Below, piece after piece: positions 32,309 to 44,354 of a stretch of DNA of 64,000 bases. The notes below the pieces were generated by a model, which did not search any database, was not told the DNA's origin, and saw nothing but the letters and a program-made list of their open reading frames with translations. Within the stretch, counting starts at the first letter, position 1; the number at the start of each line of letters is the position of its first letter. The stretch lies in contig CM074185.1 in the NCBI GenBank assembly GCA_037179385.1, positions 50,223,000 through 50,286,999 on the forward strand, written 5' to 3'. A program made the position numbers and the translations under genes. Source of the DNA: Holothuria scabra (lineage: Eukaryota > Echinodermata > Holothuroidea > Aspidochirotida > Holothuriidae).

Positions 32309-33477
32309 GGTCTGATATAACTCAAAATTTCATGCCAAAGGTGACCAATCTTTGGCAGACAGTTTCAGGGCACCATGGTCAAGAAGAGGGGGAATAGAAT
32401 GAAAGAATGAAAAACAACAGGATCCATCAATAGTTCTGAATTTATCAGAGCTTTAGGTTTATTATAAGAGCATTTAAAAGCATCAGGTCCAGTTGAGCTT
32501 TATTTCAATATAGCATATTAGTATGGGGCTCTGTATTTGAGTACTTTGGGTTTTGCTTCAGTCTACGATGTTCTCTATTGCTTACATACCATAGTTAGTA
32601 TTTGGATGAGGTTTTATGCCCTATGTGATTACCTTTTTGTTTAGTCTAGAGGTACCCCCAAGTCTATTTTTTCAGTTGTGGGGGACTGGGTTGTTTTCCC
32701 TTTTCCTGTAAATCATACAGTTTTGTCTTTCAGTAATATGCAGTATTATAAAAAGTAGGTAATTTGCACAGTTGTTTTATCTCTTTATCAGAAAAAAGTG
32801 AAAAATAAAGTAGATTCCTCCCAAATGGACACTCAAAAAAATAAAGGTAGCTTCCAATTTATTGTGGTATTGCCAGTATGATGACTACATAAAACGTAAC
32901 TTCACTTGTGTTTACAGTATAATTTGAAGCAAATTGTGGGATCAATCATTTCACAAGACAGTGGCAGAATTTGCTTTATGAGTCTATGAAAGTTGTTCAG
33001 CAAAGTCTGCAATATAATTCTGTTGGTTTGTAGTATGGAGCAAAAGTATACTTGTGGTAAAACTGCACAATAAAAAGGCACAGCCAAATAAGGGTGAGTT
33101 TAAGATATTTTCATGTACCTTATGTTAAAAAAAGTGAAGAAGAATAGGAATCTTTTTAAATCTTCAAATGTTTTGACCAACTGGACCTTATTTGGGAACC
33201 ATAGAATTCTATTGCATGGTTACCCAAACTATAGATACAGGATTGTGGTGGCAATTATTAGATGGGTTGGATTGCTGCATAAAATTCGGGCGTGGCAAGA
33301 TGACAGGATGTGGCCTTTGATAATTGAATTCTAATGCAAGTTAAATATTGTAACTATTTCTGGGAGCAGCGTTTCACAAGAGTTTTTAAAGAATGACTAA
33401 ACGTAACCTTGGTTTCTGTGACAAGCTTGAAGAGATTTCTGTGATATGATATCATTGAAATTTTATTTCTTCCCCAG
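32309..33477. other. AT-rich unique sequence, no gene recognised
   Basis: No motif-bearing frame. The 73-codon plus frame at 33113-33334 is not recognisable. Confidence 0.5.
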
Positions 33478-33601
33478 ACTACTGAAGGATTTCAGCTTAT
33501 TACAAAGTTACCAAGCTGAACCTTCTACAGTACCCATGCCAGGCAATGTGGACTAATGTCAGGCAAGATAAAGGATACTTCTGAGGCACACGTACTGGAA
33601 G
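33478..33601 (+). other. Exon-like segment between good splice signals
   Basis: Acceptor TTTTATTTCTTCCCCAG ends at 33477 and donor GTAAGG starts at 33602, giving a 124-bp exon. No frame is open throughout. One frame ends after PSTVPMPGNVD and a stop; another opens with an in-frame ATG at 33556 (MSGKIKDTSEAHVLE) up to the donor. It could be a 5'-UTR exon with a start codon, a non-coding RNA exon, or chance. Confidence 0.25.
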
Positions 33602-34166
33602 GTAAGGAACATAACCAAAACCTGACAATATGGTCACACGTTTAACATTTTTTGAAGATTTGAAGGCATCATTCTGCAGTTGTAGTTATGGTAATAAGTC
33701 AGTGACATGAGATTTTGACTTGTAGCCCTAATTTAAATGTTGGAGTAACTATGCCTTTAACTGCAGTCAGATGCAGTGCAAACTTTGATTCACTGCAGTT
33801 GAGAAAATTGTCCACCAGGTAACATCTTATTGGAAATATCTTATTAACTCTCACATGGACACAGTATCATTTGAACAAATTTATCGCCACTATTTGAACA
33901 ATATTTGCATATTAAGACGGCTACCATGATGCTGTAGTGTGTGTGATTTGAAGACAAATCTGTAATATTTCAAAATTTGAAAATGAAAGGAGAAAAATAT
34001 TACAGTCCTTCAAACCATTTGTACAATTAAACATAAACTTATGTTTGTTTTGAATATATTGGTTGTCTCTCACAAAATTTGTCAGTACTTAAACCGCTTA
34101 AGCAACTTGTCCAATGTTTTACTCAAAAGAGTACATACAGCAGGTGCCCATTTTGCTACAGTGTTA
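33602..34166. other. AT-rich unique sequence, no gene recognised
   Basis: Nothing beyond short open frames; frequent CAGT/TGCAGT words only. Confidence 0.5.
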
Positions 34167-34204
34167 GTCAGTTAGTTAGATAGAGTTTTACGGCCCAGTT
34201 TGGC
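34167..34204 (-). mobile_element. SINE tail fragment, minus strand
   Basis: Minus strand reads AAACTGGGCCGTAAAACTC then TATCTAACTAACTGAC, matching the 3' tail of the SINE at 25019-25240. Only about 38 bp remain. Confidence 0.7.
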
Positions 34205-37200
34205 TACAATGTGCCTGTATACTCACACATGTAATGGCAAATAATGATTTGTGCATAGGGCAGTATGCTCTGTCCATATACATAAAAAGTCCACAGAATA
34301 TCCTCAAAATGTCTTATTTATTTTTAAACTCCATGTTCAGCAACAACCAGTATGGGAACACTTTCATGGAATCAAAGGGTTGATGCATGGGATATAGTGA
34401 TATTCCATGCAGTGTGCCTGTCATGGCATGCTATTTACATGGTAACAGCAGTGGTTTAAGATGTAACAGACAGCAAGCTAAGTGTAAGCTTACAGTAAAT
34501 TTACAGTGGCATATATAGACAGTTGTTCTCCCAAATAGTTGGTGAGACCTTATACTTAATATCATTCAAAAGTTTCTTAAGTTTTGTGTCTTTAAATGTG
34601 ATACATGACATGTTTGTGCAGAACTATGCACTTCAAATTGACAGAGAGGATATATGACTGCTGCCATCATTGCAGGCCAATAGGCATATTGGGAAACACT
34701 CACATGTTCATGAAATAGTGCAGAATGCTTTAACATCTTGTTTGGTGCCCAGTGCAGAATGAACAGAACATACATTTACATCCCATAATCAGAATATTGC
34801 ACACACTCTAATTGTCCTTCATTATAAAGGAAAAAGGGATGAAGTATTGTCACTACTGCTAATTTGTTTGCAATATCAGCCTTTTTACTATAACTCGCTG
34901 TATTTTTTTCCTCTCCCTATAAATTCCTATTTTTCGCCAAATTTGTCCTTAAAGCCCCACTTTTGGTTTCCTAGTGTTCTGTTTTCCAGTATTTCCATGA
35001 GCATGCTAGTTGAAGAATGCAGTGATCCCTGTTGTTGGCATACAAGTTATACTGCAGGGAATTATTTAACATCCACGATTTGCATGTTAACAATCTTTCT
35101 GTCTCTGGGCTCCTTAAATGACAAAATCATTATGAAGTGATATATGTAATGTACAAAATGTGCTACACAAGTTTGCATTTCTATAGCAAATTTGCCTGTT
35201 TTGAATCAAAATGGGATGTGATATTGGATGAAAAATTATTCTCTATACTGTATAGTCATTTAGTGAGGAAAAGATCCTTCTCATGGTCATCAGGAATCAT
35301 TGTCATTTGAAGTATGCCGCCAAGCCGAGTAGTCCATACGGCCCACCTGCATTTCACCGGTTTGGCCCTTATCTGAAAACTGAAACCCCCCACCCCGCCA
35401 AACTCTTTGGAAAACTTGCATTTCAAATATCTGTGATTTAAAGACTCAAATAAAAATCTGCTTTCTAAAGTGTACCTCTACCCCAACCAAACCATAAATT
35501 TAGGAAATTATGTTACAGTGCATCCAGCGTCCTACTATGCGCAAGGAGCACTTGCTATGTGACTGTTGCAACATACAGTAGCTAACTTTCATAGCATGTA
35601 TAAAAAATATTCTAACATGAGCAGTCACTTAATGGACTTGCCAAGCAACTGGCACAACCAAAAGCAAATTGGCAGTTACAGTTGGTGCTTCTTTCAGGAA
35701 TTTCAACCCAACGAACGCACGAACGAAATATTTAAGCTGACTTTATCATAACTGGTTTGTCAGTCCTTCCCATGCAAAAATACATAATAATTACCGTTGC
35801 ATTATGAGGGCAACATAAACATTTTATTCAACTAACGCTCATCTCATGGGTATAAATTGTACTCATATTTGTGAAAGTAAGGTATTCCTGAAAAATTTAT
35901 TTAATATGGAAAATGTGTGATGCCGTTTGGTTGTGAATTTAACAAGAGTTACATAGTATATCACTTAGCAAGACAATGTCTATCTTAACAAACATGTGTA
36001 TGAATCCTGACCTGTGCTGGATCAGAAATTAAGGGTTCCAATAAGCAACCAGTGATTGCTTTCATTTGGAGAGGTTTAAATTTTGTGAGTTGGCATTCTG
36101 ATAGCATTTGTGTATCATCTTCAACACTGCTGCCCTGTCAGAAATAATCAATTTTTTTCTGTTTACATAAATATAATGCATAAATGAATAAATACATACT
36201 TACATATTACGAACGAACAGCAAAACAAGCAAAGGAATGAACAATTGATCGAACGAAGGAACGATCAATTATATAAATAAAGGAAGGAAGAGGGAAGGCG
36301 AGGGGGAAGGGAGAGGGGGAAAGGTACAGAAAGAAGGAGAGAAACAAGCAAAAAAAGAGATAAAAACAAACAAACAACTTAATAAACTGATCTGCTTCTT
36401 ATATAGTTTGGTTCAGTTTAGGCAGAGATTTATGTCTTGCACCAGGGGCACAGGTGTCCATGCTATATAAACTTTCTCTTTACAGTAAATGTACAAAGGG
36501 ATGGAACTCATTTGGTGTTTACCAAAGGAAGATTATAAAATAATACAGGAGGTGTTCATCTATATCTTTGTGGTTTACTGTAGTAAACAGAAAGCAGTCT
36601 TTAATTATTTAGGTTTAAACTTAGAGAAACATCACCAGTGATAAAACACTGGGTGCCCAACAGGGTACATGGATCTCAAAAATTGTTTCTTTGAAAGATT
36701 TTATGTATGTATGTATGTAAATGTGTCAGAATTCTATCTGATGCAACCCTTGGTACAATGTTAGAGGCTATGTCTAGTGTTCAAAATAAATTGAAATCTG
36801 AGTCCTGATTAAGGTTATAGAGTTACCCAGAGTCTCAAGTTCTATTTCAGTACACTATTACATTATAGATCAAGTAAATATGGTGGAAACCTCTCGGTCT
36901 TCCTTCTGTCTGGTTACTTTTGCTGCTTGTGTATTTAGTTTAGTAAATGATAAAACTTTGTGAGTTGGATGGGATTTAATGACACAACAACACAATATCC
37001 TGTAAAGTGGTGTCAGCTATAAAGAAAAAGCAGAATAAAATAAAAAATTTCAAATGTGGTTTTAAATATGGCTCAAATCCATTTAAAATCTTCCCTTTCA
37101 GTCACCTCTTACAATATGCAGAGAGTGCTGCAGACATGTTTTACAGTTCCCTACATATGTGGGTAAAATATGCACCATGTGACCATTATTCAGTATATCA

Positions 37201-38010
37201 CCTGATCAACGACACATTGAGAACTGCCATAATTTCCTTTTTGTGATTGTTCAATCATTCAAACTATATCATGTTGGCATATTAATCAAACTTTCATCAA
37301 TGGTCACAAAATTTTGAATTATGGCAGATTTTTAGTTATTCTCTCATCCATTAGATCAAGTGATGCAAATCTGTTATTGAATATTGTCTGGGTCTTCTGG
37401 TCTACTTCTCGTTTCAAAATGCTATAAAGTTTTGTTCAAAAGAAGGTGGAGTATTACAGTATGTTGCATTTCTGAATAGCTCCCTCACTGAAGGTGATTG
37501 TAGTTGTACTGTGCAATTGAACTTTAGTTTGTTTATCCATTTGGATTTTGACTGTCAAGCATGTACTTTCAAAGGAGCTTGTTTGGTCTTTCATTTTGGT
37601 GGCTGTGCACATTGACACAACCTCCAAATCACCAGGATAAACAAAACAATTCAGCTCCTACAACATGTTTTCCAAAATTTGAGTTAGCATGAAAATTTTG
37701 TGAAATCATTCTTTCTTTAATTATTAAAAGGTAACATAAGGAGGGATTTAGAGTGTAGTTTTGTGTAGTGGATTGTGTCTAAATTTTGTGTTTACATTTA
37801 AATCTGCCGTACAGTGGCACTGAGACCACTATTTTGGTTCGACTTGGCTAGACACTGAGATAGTGTTGTATACACATACTGACAAAACAATGGAGCTCTG
37901 TACGCCGCATACTTAGCTCAGTCTGTGTATCTCATGCTGTGCTCCACAGTTCCATGCGACAATGAAATGCTGAACTCACTTATTAGGAAAACACCTTCAG
38001 TATTTGTAGA
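34205..38010. other. AT-rich unique sequence, no gene recognised
   Basis: Holds a purine-rich low-complexity tract (36210-36370) and a short (ATGT)n run at 36702-36718. No exon with recognisable coding content was found; frames up to 97 codons (34847-35140) are Ser/Phe/Leu-rich and unremarkable. Confidence 0.5.
36210..36370 (+). repeat. Purine-rich low-complexity tract
   Basis: GAACGAAC/GGAAGGAA/AGGGGGAAGGG words over about 160 bp, with almost no pyrimidines between 36279 and 36365. It could form triplex-type DNA; otherwise a decayed GAAC/GGAA microsatellite. Confidence 0.8.
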
Positions 38011-38064
38011 TAGTTAGTTAGATGGAGTTTTATGGCTCAGTTTTCAACCTATTGGTTCAAGTCA
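38011..38064 (-). mobile_element. SINE tail fragment, minus strand
   Basis: Minus strand reads TGACTTGAACCAATAGGTTG, AAAACTGAGCCATAAAACTCC and ATCTAACTAACTATC: the 3' end of the SINE family, about 54 bp, close to the copy at 25195. Confidence 0.75.
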
Positions 38065-41000
38065 GTATTTGGAGAGCACCGTAATACTGTAGCGAAGAAG
38101 GATGTTGTAAAGAAAATATAAATTAAAGTATATGACAGATAAGATCTTCATTGGTTAGGAGGTTTCCTGACAGAAATTTTATAACCATCTATTGAATGTA
38201 AAGGGGTACATTCAACATTTGCTTTTTGCTTAAATTATGATATTTTGAAGGATGAAAGTATAGATTATATACTTGAAGGACTACAGATAAATTGTAAAGA
38301 CATTTTTACCATTAAATTTCCAACCTAATAAAGACTGTTTTTGGAAGAATTTGGGGTTATTTTGTCTATGCATGTGAAATTACATGAAGTGTAATTTATG
38401 ATGCAAGTAACACCTGTACAGCTGTGACTGATGTAAATTATCTGTCTTCTTAATAAATGTAATGTACAAATGACAAATGGATATTTTAAAGCATTTTTTA
38501 ACATATTTGAACAAATGCAGCAAAATTTAACAAGCAGTTTAGTGTAAAAATATTTGAGTTCCCTATCTCTGTCCTCTGGGTATTAAATCTTATTACAGTA
38601 GTTAATATTTTTATGGTATGATGTTTGTACTACATTATGTTTGCCCTCCTTAAGATTCTCTTGTACATTGCTGTTGATGATATGTCTTAATGATAATGGG
38701 TACCATCAGGGTATCCAGGCATTTTGGATCAAACTTGTGATGTGCTCTAAGGATCATTTTCTGATTATTGCAAAAAAAGGTAATGTTATTCCTTCTTTTA
38801 ATGTTAGCAGAGTTGACAGCATGAAGCAATGATTCTTGACTAGTGTGCTGTGTATGTTGTTCTAGAATTTTTCAGCCAAAAGGCACATTGTATAAATCTT
38901 CTCAAAACATTTTCTCCTTCTACCAGTTTTCTTGTACAATGTTGATGGTTTGCCAGTTAGAGTAGTTTTAGCAGTACCTTTGAAGGGGTCAGAAATGCTA
39001 GAACCCTGCTTCAAGATGGGCCCTTGGGTCAATCTGTGAAATAATCCATTTATACTTCCCTTCAATGATTATTAATTAAGAGTTGGCATCCTGATGCAAT
39101 GAGGCCTTGTGTTGGTGATCTGCATGTACTATCATGGAATTTTTGTTTAAAGGTCCCATCAGAGCCCTACTGTGTGGTTCATATTATGTTATCTGCAACT
39201 TGACTCAAGCTCCTAGGAATTTTTTGTGCAGTGCACAAATTAAAAGATATGACATGATTTTTTGTAATATCCTGAAAGCTGACTTCAGAGTGTTGGAGAT
39301 TGTAGGTCTTTTTAAGTCATATGACTCTTGTACTAGTAAAATATTAACATTTTTGAAAATATGAAATGAACATGAACTTATTCAGTATCTGTATATTTAC
39401 AGTGTACATTTTGTACATACTGAATTATGGTAACAAACAGTGAATTGTTAGTATTTATTTTTTAGTATACTTAAATATGATTGAAATGCAGCTTCTTTGC
39501 TGTAACATAAAACTGTACAAGTGCTTTACTTCATCCTCATTGTATTTACTGTGTAATGGTTTGCATCAGAGATTATCCTGAAAGGAATTTATGTATTGTA
39601 ATAGCTGGGAGACTATTGCACCTTTTCAGTTTGTTGTTGAACAGAGACAACAAAATACACGGAGGATAAAGAAAAAGAAACCAAGCTTTTACAAACAGTG
39701 CCCAAACAGGAGATAGTTTAATCCTTTCTGACTGGCTCTTTAATGGACATTTCATAGATGACTCTGATTAAAAAATTTGACCGTGGCATTTACTATTCTC
39801 CAAATTCTAGTAGGAAAAAATGCATTACCGTAAAAGATTTGCCTCAGTTCCCCTTTTCACCGACATATGCCATATGACATGATAGGCTTTTTACGGTTAG
39901 TATTCTATGGTTGTGGATGTGGGCCTCAATTAGTGGAATCAAGCCTTTTCTCTTTCTGGCATACGATGCAGTAAATCAATGAAATACCACCTTTCAAGGC
40001 CCAGGAGCACTTTCCAATTCTAAGTAATAGCCTGGAGTTATTTATATTTGTTTTAATTATCAAAAGAATTGAATTTCTTTGCAGTGAAAAAAAGGAACTA
40101 GGCATAATGAGAAGTATCTAGGCCTGAATTTGTGCAGTCATTGTTCGTAAAGTCATCCTGAAGGAACAAGGTGGCTCGGTTAAGCTGTGCTGCAGTCTGA
40201 ACATACTCTACTGGAAATGTCTGTAAGTTTGATATTGTAGAATCTGATTCAGGTATTGTGTTTTTGCAGTCTACAGTAGATTTGAGCTGAATGTGTTCAA
40301 AAATGTATTCAGTTGCAAATGTCTAATAGCCTTGACACAAGTGTATGCTGTTTTTTTTTTTTCATTCATAATAACCTTCAATTGACTGAACTTTAAGCTT
40401 GAACTTTTTATTTTAATTTTGTGTTGCTATGTTTCTGTTTTATTCACCATTGTGTAACTGTTTCCTTGACTGATATGGATGCTTGCTTTGTGAAATTCAT
40501 CTAGATTGTTTGTTTGTTTGTTGGTTTTTTCTTTTATTGCTATGCATACAGCATAAACAATTAAACATTGCTATTGTCAAGTCCCCCTTCCCCCATTTTC
40601 ATGCACGCATACTGTACACACACTTCACAGAGTCATAGATATCAAGGTTCTATTTAAGTCTTGAGTCAAATGACCTGCCTGTCAATAATTGAGTCCATGG
40701 GCAACAATGAGCATTTCCAGGGGGATGGGAGGACATGCCCCCCCCCCCAATATTTGAGAAATCTTCCACGAAGTAATCTTTTTGAAAAAGAGGTAATGTC
40801 CCCGCCCCCCTCCATCCAATGTTGAGAACAAATTGCCACCCTCGTCTGATTCAGTGTTATTGTGCATTGAAGCAGTCATACATGTAGAAAATAAATGTAT
40901 TCAGAATAAGTTCTTTGGGAACATTTTATTAACATGTTCCATTTTTTTCTTTCAATTGTCATTCATTAGGAGTGTTGCAAGATATATAAGAATCATGTTC

Positions 41001-41115
41001 ATTGCTTTTCAGAAACAGAAGTGTTACATTAAAGGCCAGCTGAAGCCATATGGAGATTTGAAGCCTTGATACCAGAGTTTGTTCAACTTGGAGCTCTTGT
41101 CTGGAGGGTCTGCCG
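38065..41115. other. AT-rich unique sequence, no gene recognised
   Basis: Poly-C patches at 40738 and 40800. At 41013-41114 an acceptor (TTGCTTTTCAG) and a donor-like GCCGTAAGT bracket 102 bp, but all frames have stops, and the donor lies on the edge of a tandem duplication, so I do not call an exon. Confidence 0.5.
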
Positions 41116-41314
41116 TAAGTAAATTTTGTAAATGATACAAGTTCTGGTTGTAATGATGCAACAGCATGGGGTCATAGTTTCCCACTGATGCATCGTAATA
41201 TTTCTTGGGGGCACCATAAGTAAATTTTGTAAATGATACAAGTTCTGGTTGTAATGATGCAACAGCATGGGGTCATAGTTTCCCACTGATGCATCGTAAT
41301 ATTTCTTGGGGGCA
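41116..41314 (+). repeat. Recent tandem duplication, 101-bp period, identical copies
   Basis: The unit from TAAGTAAATTTTGTAAATG to ATTTCTTGGGGGCA (98 bp) occurs at 41116 and 41217. I see no base difference between the copies, so the event is recent or the copies are converting each other. Overlapping minus-strand frames across it (41083-41286, 41172-41384) are by-products. Confidence 0.92.
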
Positions 41315-42080
41315 AAGTACTACCTTTTGGCATGCTTTGCAGGCAAAAAGTGTCTATGGGGTCAGTGTCAGGGCCTACTTTCATTAGATTTGAAAATATT
41401 CAGAGTAAAAAAGTAAGACATGGTGTGAGAAAAAACTGAAGATGTAAATGGTTGCATGAGAATCCAATAATAAATGCAAAGAGTACAATTAAATTACAAT
41501 ATGTTTTAAGAAGTAGTGGATCCGAAACTTTATTGAAATTTCTTTGCGAAGTTAGTTTCAATACAACAGTCTTCTTGGGCAAAGCATACTGGGATGCTTT
41601 TTTCTCTTCTCCTACAAACACTTCACTGCCCTGGATGTCAATAATCTAGGGGTTGATATTGGCCATAGAACCTGAGACAGTGGCAGTACAGTACTTGGCC
41701 TTTGTATACCTGAACATGTTCGTGGTTTGTCGAGACCCACTTTCCATAATTTAGTAGACATTTCACCCGACAGACTTTCTTGGATGTATTGATGATGATA
41801 GTATTTGTCTGAAGTAGTTACAGTATCGCATTTTGCTTACACCTTTGACCTTGCATTATCATCAAACTCTTAGCCTAGATTTAATTTCAGAACCAAATTG
41901 TACCACAAGTAGTAAAGGTAAGTAACAACTTGTAAGACCAAATTAATATTCACATACTCAGTTTTAATTGCGTGTTGTAAAATTATAAGAAAAACAGTAA
42001 CAGTGTGGTGCTCTAGCAGAGAAATATGACCAGTAAAGGTTTCAATTTGTTTTTGATTTAACGATTGCTATCATTATGGT
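41315..42080. other. AT-rich unique sequence, no gene recognised
   Basis: No recognisable exon or repeat. Confidence 0.5.
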
Positions 42081-42438
42081 CAGGGCTCAATTTTCCTGGT
42101 TGTCCGATTGTCCAGGACAACTAAAATTCCATAAGGACAACCAAAAGTAAAAAGTTGGTTGGACGATGGACAACCATTTTTCTCTCTGAATGAATGAAAC
42201 CGCAGCTTGATTTTATCTGATTGAAGAAGTATAATGCTTACTGATCAATTTTTCAAATTTTTTCATCACACAATATTTCAGATTTCATCACGAGTCAAGA
42301 CCAGTTATACATGAACACAATTGCTGTTTTTTCATTGTGCAAAAAAATGTTTGGACAACCAAATTTCCTTGTGGACAACTTAAACTAATGAAATGTTGCC
42401 AGAAGGACAACCAAAATTTATCTGAAAATCAAGGCCTG
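42081..42438. mobile_element. Candidate hAT-like MITE (CAGGGCTCAATTTTC ends)
   Basis: Left end CAGGGCTCAATTTTCCTGG, right end inverted CAGGCCTTGATTTTCAGAT: 15 bp with three mismatches. Near each end is GGTTGTCC, and GGACAACC recurs inside (about 42115, 42140, 42170, 42354, 42405). Length 358 bp. The flanks (ATTATGGT and AATTGGTA) are similar but not identical, so the duplication is not proven. Similar GGTTGTCC-type words occur at 56690-56710. Confidence 0.5.
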
Positions 42439-43461
42439 AATTGGTAGACAATAACAATTAGCTTGTAGCCAGAGTTGAAATGAGTCACTTGATCAACGTT
42501 GCAGTTTAGTCATTTGCTACTTGAGTCAAGTCAGTGACTCAAGTTATTATACTATTTCTGTTATGGTGCAATTTCTTGGATCATGTTCCTTTTGAAAAAA
42601 AGTAATGACTCCTTAGAAGAGTCTTTAGCTCTGTTTAAAATCATCCCTGACTTATAGGAGCTTTACATGAGTGTTACATGGTTGCACCAGAATTCATGTA
42701 AGTGATGCATATGGGTGATTTTATTTGGGTGCCAATGGTGATTATAGGCATAAATTGGGTGTCATTATTTAAGTCTGACTGCTGTGGTCATCTTAATGCT
42801 TTATTGCATCAATATTATCTATCTGGATGAATCAATTATGAAAAAAATTCAAAATATTCTTAAACTATGCAATTATGAAGGAAAAATGATTGAAAATAAG
42901 TACATTTTAGGCAAAAGGTGTGACATTTTTAACCTGCCATTTCAAAGACTGGTTTTTTCTTATATCTATGTTTAATTCAGTAATATCTTTGAGATATACT
43001 ACTGGCAATAAATCCATTTTCAGTATAAAACTATTTTCTACTTGAAAAGTTTACATTATCTCTGCCTTAGGGGACCCTACAAAACTTTGTTCCTTGTGTA
43101 AATTTTTGTGTCCCCATTAACACATGGAGCATTGACACTATATGTAAGGGAATATTGCCCATACAGTTCAAAAGATTCTCTCAGCTCTGGTAGATTATTG
43201 CAGTTTAAAGAAAATAATGCATTATTCACGTCCCCTTTACAGGGAGAATGAATGATTTTCGCTAAAATGTGACAATCAAGATGATGTATGTAACTCAGAA
43301 TTCCATGAAGGTGACTCACACAACACCATTCTCAATAAATAAATTGAGTACCAAAAAATGGAAATGCTTTCACACCTCAAATTCTAATTCCTGAATTTGT
43401 GTCCAAAGTTGCCATGTCACAAGTTGGTACACTTATTTAAAGAATGACCTGCATAAAGTGA
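42439..43461. other. AT-rich unique sequence, no gene recognised
   Basis: A short stretch with GAGTCAAGTCAGTGACTCAAG at 42520-42545 is partly palindromic; nothing else noted. Confidence 0.45.
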
Positions 43462-43561
43462 TACAGTTGGTGAAATGGGATTTAATGAAACACCAACGTG
43501 AATGTGTTACAGTTGGTGAAATGGGATTTAATGAAACACCAACATGAATGTGATACAGTAT
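43462..43561 (+). repeat. Tandem duplication, 50-bp unit
   Basis: The unit TACAGTTGGTGAAATGGG...ATGAAACACCAAC occurs twice back to back, with one or two differences (CGTGAATGTG versus CATGAATGTG). Recent local slippage. Confidence 0.88.
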
Positions 43562-44182
43562 CAGCTAGAGGTGTATTTGTACTTAAAGTGTAAATATGGT
43601 TTTAAGTTCACATTTTGTTTCAAATGCTGTGCAGACATGGTTCAAGTCTTTACCTTCAAAGGCCTTTTACAGCAGGCAGTGAACGCCATGAGCATATTCT
43701 ACAAACCCACAGGGTAAAAGTGATGTACAGTAATGTGGATGAGTTCATATGTTTTCATAACTCATAACTCCCTTCTACAACAAAAAGGAAGATCTTCATA
43801 TTGGTTTATTGAATTCACTTAAAAATGTATTACTTTAGATCTGCTGAACAACTAAAAGACACCTGTACCATTGATGGTACAGTATTTCCATTTCTGTGCA
43901 AGTATCTGGTGACCAACCAAGGAAAATATTCCCATTCAGTCTGATTATTAGAAAACTAATTGAAAGTGTACAAGACTGTTTCAATGAGATTGGTTGATTG
44001 GTGAATTTCGGACTTTTTCTCATTCAGTCCCATTGCCAATTATGAGTCATGCATGTGACACAAGTTCAATGAGACCACTTCAATCTCCCATTAAGATTAA
44101 AAAGTTCTCATTGCATTAGAGAATGGGCACCCTTCAAACTGCGGCTACCTTATCCTATCCTAAAAGTCCTTCCTTGGTAAGC

Positions 44183-44349
44183 CAGGGAATAATTTATCCA
44201 GTATCACATAGCAATTTGCTACATGAGCTGGCTAAATTGCTACAACAAATGTAAAAAAATGTGTAGCACGTTTTTGTGTGCATAACTGAAGGGGTTTCAT
44301 GCTAAAGGAGGAAAAAAATCTCAAAAATTGAATGCTAAATTATTCCCTG
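44183..44349. mobile_element. MITE family B copy 2, 5-bp TSD
   Basis: Exact 14-bp inverted ends CAGGGAATAATTTA / TAAATTATTCCCTG, 167 bp, flanked by TAAGC on both sides (44178-44182 and 44350-44354). Subterminal TCCAGTATCACATAGCAAT resembles TCCGGTATCGCATCGCAT of copy 1, so they share a family. No coding capacity. Confidence 0.9.
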
Positions 44350-44354
44350 TAAGC

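Noticed and set aside
38862..39065. Basic 67-codon minus-strand frame as a small protein gene
   Set aside because: No splice signal, homology or codon signature supports it.
41013..41114. 102-bp exon with acceptor and GTAAGT donor
   Set aside because: All three frames have stops, and the donor is formed at the edge of a recent tandem duplication.
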